Assembly (NCBI GenBank): GCA_003550305.1
Contig: QKYT01000370.1
Coordinates: 95,622-108,909, forward strand
From: Glomus cerebriforme
Taxonomy: Eukaryota > Glomeromycota > Glomeromycetes > Glomerales > Glomeraceae
Direction: 5' to 3'
DNA: 13,288 nucleotides
The notes under the pieces were generated by a model. It did no database searches. It saw only the letters and a list, made by a program, of their open reading frames with translations, and was not told the origin of the DNA. This document shows, in pieces, positions 9,799-13,288 of this stretch (positions are counted from its first letter, which is position 1; each line of letters begins with the position of its first letter). Position numbers and translations under genes: made by a program.

Positions 9799-10130
9799 CA
9801 ACACTCAAGAGACAACTACTACTCTAACAACCAAAACTCAGGAAAAAAATGAAACAGCTAATACATAACGACAACACTTAAGAACTACTACGATAATAAA
9901 AAAAATTACAAACATCAGAACAACTACTATAGCAACATAGTAATTCAACACCTAAGAACAATTATTGCAACAACAACAAAATAAATTAACAACCAAAAAA
10001 AACATTCAAGTACTGCTACAACAAATTAATCCAGCACTTAAGATTGATCAAGTAAAACAATTGCAATCGTTTCTTTTTTTCTTTCTTTTTTTTACCACAA
10101 CCACAACAACCACAACAACAAGTCAACAAT
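9799..10130 (+). repeat. Degenerate AAC/ACT-rich satellite
   Basis: The plus strand is almost free of G and full of CAA, ACA and ACT triplets. A longer motif, CAACACTTAAG with small changes, recurs at 9799, 9872, 9946, 10001 and 10032, usually followed by ACTACTAC-like triplets. Spacing is uneven (73, 74, 55 and 31 bases), so this is an old, eroded tandem array. A short C/T-rich block (10068-10092) interrupts it. No reading frame runs through it. Confidence 0.5.
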
Positions 10131-10204
10131 AATGGATACAACAAACATAAATAGGCAACAATAACCATAATCAAAATTAAAGTACAAAATGTGCTACATG
10201 CACA

Positions 10205-10520
10205 TCTGAAATCCCCATTTGTTTATCCACGTGAAGGAGTGGAGGCTATGTACCTTGCTCTTATCCTTTTTAAAAAAGGATAAGAGAAACTGCTTCATCT
10301 GGGAGGTTCAGTTGGAANTNTATGCCTGAATGAGTGTTTTAACACCATACACGCNTATTNGTACTTTAAATTCATGCCTATTATTTATGGTACAGNAAGA
10401 AATTATANGGNTAAATTATAGGGCTATAGGTGAGTAAGGTGAGTTATCAATTTTGTACCCTGAACAAAGCTTGTCACCTCTACGTGGTGTTCAGGAGAAA
10501 CAGCTATAGGTTATATTATC
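10205..10520. repeat. Probable multicopy repeat with seven ambiguous bases
   Basis: This block is richer in G and C than its surroundings and has sharp edges in base composition. It holds seven of the window's nineteen N bases within 94 bases (10318-10411). It contains a 29-nt palindrome and, at 10460-10494, a 7-bp stem CTGAACA/TGTTCAG. No open frame spans it. Ambiguous calls of this sort are expected where reads from many near-identical copies are mixed, so I infer a dispersed repeat. A SINE was considered, but no clear A and B boxes are seen. Confidence 0.3.
10258..10286. repeat. 29-nt palindrome, 14-bp arms
   Basis: CTCTTATCCTTTTT is followed by one A and by its exact reverse complement AAAAAGGATAAGAG. 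It could form a tight hairpin or mark the joint of a small inverted insertion. Confidence 0.85.
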
Positions 10521-11145
10521 TTATATCTGGCCAAGTACAAGCACATAATTTCAAAATTATTTTTATTTATTAAAAAGTAATAATTAATTTGTTAAAAAAT
10601 TTTCATTTTTGGCTGGAGATTTAGTGTGGTTCCTAACTTGAAACTAATTATCTTGTGTAACATTCAAAATGTTTGGCAAATTGGTTTAAACTATATACTA
10701 ATACCATGCTAAAATTTATTATACATCAAGAATAAGATTATTTTTTTTTTTTAAAAAAAAAAACAGAATACAACTTAGAAAAAAAAAGTGCCAGGAATAA
10801 TGAAATTTGGAAGAAAGTGAAAATTCAATAGATTTAATGAAAGAATTATTAAGAATATGCAGAAAACTGCTGGAAAAAAAGGAACAATCCAAAGAAACAG
10901 CATGGTTTTAATCGAACCAGGAAGGAAAATAAAAAACATTTATTAAATTGTCAATAATTAGTTATTTATTTAATCATTTCAATTTTCTAGTCTAAATTTT
11001 ATTTAGATCGAATGATATGATTAGTAAAATTGCTTAAGGATATTTCTCTATTCTTTCTTTAATTTAAAGAAATTAACTAGATAGTCGATTATATAGTACA
11101 AAATTGTAACAATTCAATCCGATTACAATTGACATTACATATTTT
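10521..11145. other. AT-rich region with a short coding-like remnant
   Basis: Mostly simple AT-rich sequence with a T13/A11 block near 10740. On the plus strand at 10857-10946 a frame reads MQKTAGKKGTIQRNSMVLIE and stops. It looks like a piece of protein but is only 29 residues long, and a stop lies not far upstream in frame. I cannot assign it. Confidence 0.25.
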
Positions 11146-11576
11146 CTATGGAAAAGAATTTTCGTTTTCATGCAAGTCGAACAAATTGTATAAACCTTGA
11201 TTTACTTGGTGTTGTTGAATATTATTATTGAAATTAAAATTGTTGTAAATGTACTACTGGTATTATTAGAATAATTTTGACTATCAACTGAGTGTTTATA
11301 TCATCACTTTCAGAGTGTGAAGATAAAAAGAATGACGTTAAAATATTTGTTTGTATTTAATATATTTTGAAATGAAGAATGTATTAATAAGTTACATGAT
11401 ATCTTACATTTGAACCCTGGTAAAAGAATTCATAATCGTAAATTTAATCATAAATCTGAAGATAAAAATTATTATCATTTGGTGGTTGGTAAAATAATCT
11501 AAGCTCGTTCATTTATGGAACTTTTTGTATAGGTCGAATTGCTGCTGCTTTAATTATATTATAGAAAAATTTAATA
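11146..11576 (-). pseudogene. Decayed gene remnant, unknown family
   Basis: On the minus strand one frame reads IIKAAAIRPIQKVP, stop, MNELRLFYQPPNDNNFYLQI, stop, then YEFFYQGSNVRYHVTY, stop. SHSESDDINTQL follows later, and after two frame slips SQNYSNNTSSTFTTIL and NNIQQHQVNQGLYNLF, then DLHENENSFP with a TAG at 11146-11148. The residue make-up (Asn-, Gln- and Ser-rich low complexity near the C-terminus) looks like true protein, not random AT-rich reading, yet no frame stays open. I do not recognise the family. A frame in AT-rich DNA can look protein-like by chance, so confidence is moderate. Confidence 0.4.
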
Positions 11577-11786
11577 TTGGATTTTATTAATTCTGCTTAC
11601 TTGTTTCATTATTTTAATATTTTTAATATTTTTATTACATAAATTATAATAAAATGTATACTTAAAAATCAAAAAAAAAAATTTTCTTTAAAATTGTAAA
11701 AACGGGAATTGAATATTAAAATTATATCTTTTACTAAAATAAACTAAAATTAATATTATTGCTATTATTACTGTATATTGTCCAAA

Positions 11787-12541
11787 TTAATAAAATATTT
11801 GTTCCGGAATGTATTCAATTCCAGTTTTTGTTGTTATATCATTTCTTTATTATTATTTATCATATTTTTATTTGAAATTCTATCTTTGACTTGTCTATCA
11901 TCGATTTTTCTATCCCATAGTTTTACATATACTCTATATTTTATGATCTATTTTTATTTCTTCTTTTTGTTCATACATCAATATTAATTCAAATTTTTTT
12001 GGAATCAATTTATCTCAGCTTTTTCAAAAATTACTATTACGTTTGTATCATAAGTATCATCCATGAAAGCATTGTTATCTCCATATAAATTGGCTTATTC
12101 TTTTTGCCTATTTGTTTGATAATTTCCATTTTATAATCCAATCATGTTTCTTCTTTTAATTCACATAGCGTTCCTTCAAGAAAAAAAAAATTTTCACAGT
12201 ATTTGTTGGTAAAGGAGCATTAGTCGATGGTGAAGGAATAGTTGGTAAAGGTTCAATAGCCGAAGTGAAAAAATGTTGGTAAAGGAGAATAGTAGATGGT
12301 GAAAAAATAATTGTTAAACTTTTCTTGAACTCCTACTGTGATGGGATTCTTCAATAATTTTGTTATCCACTATTATGTTATTTGTTTTGATAGTAAAAAT
12401 GTTCATTATTTCATCATCTGTTTACAAGCAAGGCTTTGCTTATGTCCATGAAAAGAATCTAATATTCTTTTGAAATTCATTGAATCCCTACTTCATTTTG
12501 GCAATATTGGCCTCTGTATAGGTGTTGTAATATGTGGCTCT
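11787..12541 (-). pseudogene. Decayed gene with Pro/Thr/Ser repeat, unknown family
   Basis: The minus strand gives a run of coding-like pieces in order: ATYYNTYTEANIAKMK, stop, GFNEFQKNIRFFSWT, two stops, TDDEIMNIFTIKTNN and VDNKIIEESHHSRSS, then PLPTIPSPSTNAPLPTNTVK, LEGTLCELKEET, stop, MEIIKQIGKKNKPIY. After a frame slip come GDNNAFMDDTYDTNVIVIFE, FELILMYEQKEEIKID, RVYVKLWDRKIDDRQVKD and ITTKTGIEYIPEQIFY with TAA at 11787-11789. Several stops and at least three frame slips rule out a working gene unless many introns are hidden. I do not recognise the family. The plus-strand open frame at 11778-11987 is its antisense shadow. Confidence 0.4.
12205..12320. repeat. 36-bp minisatellite inside the decayed gene
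   Basis: Units beginning GTTGGTAAAGG start at 12205, 12241 and 12275, and a degenerate one (ATTGTTAAACT) starts at 12310. The spacing is 36, 34 and 35. On the minus strand a 36-bp unit encodes a 12-residue Pro/Ser/Thr repeat (PLPTxxPSPSTx). The 34- and 35-bp units break the frame. Confidence 0.65.
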
Positions 12542-12585
12542 TAAATAAAGTAATCAATATGGTATATAGGGGAATTCTAGTCTAA

Positions 12586-12767
12586 ACCAAACTGGCCAGA
12601 TAGGAGACACTCAACTATCTGACCAGTTTTTCCTTGTCTGATACGAGAAAGGTATCATATACAGTATAAAGAAGTTAAGAGAGAGTTTAAAGAATTAAAC
12701 CAGCCAGTTAGGAGGTACTTGACTATCTGACTGGTTTTTTCTTGCCTGATACGAGGAAGTTCTCATA
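12586..12767 (+). repeat. Tandem pair of hairpin units with T-tracts
   Basis: Two direct copies of about 75 bp start about 108 bp apart. Each has a 15-base left arm, an 11-base loop and a 15-base right arm: 12589-12603 with 12615-12629, and 12697-12711 with 12723-12737. Each right arm runs into five or six T, then CTTGYCTGATACGAGRAAG. The stems differ at two pairs in a compensatory way, T-A to C-G and G-C to A-T. Both share the same C-A mismatch at pair 8; the second has one more mismatch. Function unknown: a structured RNA, a Pol III-type terminator or a transposon end are options. Confidence 0.6.
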
Positions 12768-12779
12768 AAAAGATAGAGG

Positions 12780-13220
12780 GAGTAGTTTTTTAAAAGAAAA
12801 ATTAAATTAGAATAATAATATAATTAGAGATAAATTTTAGGAAATTTGAAATATTGAAAAAAGGTAGTATTTATATTATATATTTTAAAAATATTAAGAA
12901 TATAAAAATGAATCATAATTAATATTTCTCCTAGTATTCGAAATGAGTCAAAATCTGTACCTATTTCTGTTTAATATTGATAAATGCCCGTTCTCATTTG
13001 TCCTATAAAATGACAGGAAAAAGTTACGCTTTATGAAATTTAATAATGAATCTAAGAGCTTATTTATTATTACACCGCTAAGAGATTAGATGACTGATAG
13101 AAGTACTAAAATGAAAAAGTTAAATTTAAAAAAGGAAAAGTTTGATAATGTAATCAGTAAATCAATGCCAAAGATAGGTAGTCAATGTCTTAAAAAGGAA
13201 ACTGTTCAAAAACTAATTTT
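12780..13220. other. AT-rich end region with a 45-codon ORF
   Basis: No gene is recognised. A plus-strand frame at 13090-13227 runs from ATG for 45 codons and is rich in lysine (MKKLNLKKEKFDNV, then KSMPKIGSQCLKKETVQK). A TAG sits directly before the ATG in the same frame, and the context could equally be a splice acceptor (GAGATTAG). It may be a chance frame or a small exon. Confidence 0.25.
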
Positions 13221-13254
13221 ATGTTAAATTTAAATTTAAATTTAAATTTAACAT
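13221..13254. repeat. 34-bp perfect palindrome built on AAATTT repeats
   Basis: The stretch from ATGTTAAATTTAAATTT to its exact reverse complement pairs over 17 bases without a loop. The core is a run of TTTAAA/AAATTT hexamers, which are self-complementary, but the ATGTT...AACAT borders extend the symmetry beyond the simple repeat. Confidence 0.9.
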
Positions 13255-13288
13255 TAAACTTGACTTCCATTTCAATCAAGCAAAATTT

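Noticed and set aside
11778..11987. Plus-strand open frame of 69 codons rich in Leu, Phe and Ile
   Set aside because: It is antisense to coding-like minus-strand pieces, and its membrane-like look comes from T-rich sequence.
12589..12645. Helitron 3' end (hairpin then CTGA followed by T)
   Set aside because: The hairpin-CTRR-T order fits, but similarity between the two units runs on past CTGA, so this is not an element border.
12630..12656. Hammerhead ribozyme core at CTGATACGAGAAAG
   Set aside because: The core needs CTGANGA; here CTGATAC breaks it, and no third stem is visible.
1..13288. CRISPR arrays, tRNA and rRNA genes
   Set aside because: No regularly spaced direct repeats with spacers and no clear tRNA or rRNA core sequence were seen on either strand.

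Overview
The window looks like nuclear DNA of an arbuscular mycorrhizal fungus of the Rhizophagus (Glomus) type. This is inferred from style, not from a search. It is very AT-rich. Its genes carry short (63-78 nt) GT-AG introns. Its two recognisable intact or partial genes are protein kinases with the consensus seen in the huge kinase families of these fungi: an EWIPW/WLPY lead-in to the kinase domain, HRDFHSGN in the catalytic loop and DLG instead of DFG. The rest is gene-poor, repeat-littered sequence with decayed gene pieces.

Layout. 1-558 (minus) is the N-terminal part of one kinase gene, cut off by the window edge. 559-1438 is its upstream region and the 3' flank of the next gene. 1439-4006 (minus) is a complete five-exon gene for a 762-residue protein: a cysteine-rich N-terminal half with many CxxC pairs, then a kinase domain. 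4007-7453 has no gene I can support, but holds a 179-bp inverted-repeat element at 5758-5936. 7454-8582 (minus) is a broken gene of the AAA-ATPase-like / PD-(D/E)XK nuclease type (DUF1703-like). It is split by an element with AAATGAC subterminal repeats (7993-8258) and cut at its upstream end by a 439-bp near-perfect foldback element bounded by TTAA (8583-9021). 9022-11145 holds an AAC-rich degenerate satellite, a probable multicopy repeat carrying seven ambiguous bases, and a 29-nt palindrome. 11146-11576 and 11787-12541 (minus) are two stretches that read like decayed coding sequence with in-frame stops and frame slips. The second includes a 12-residue Pro/Thr/Ser repeat. 12586-12767 is a tandem pair of hairpins whose stems differ by compensatory changes. 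The last 500 bp are AT-rich and end in a 34-bp perfect palindrome.

How it fits together. The two kinases lie head-to-tail on the minus strand and are probably members of one expanded family. No operon-like logic applies. The right two thirds look like a graveyard for genes and non-autonomous transposons. The strongest unusual signals are the tandem hairpins with covarying base pairs, the doubly interrupted nuclease/ATPase gene, and the clustering of all ambiguous bases in the kinase exons and one repeat.
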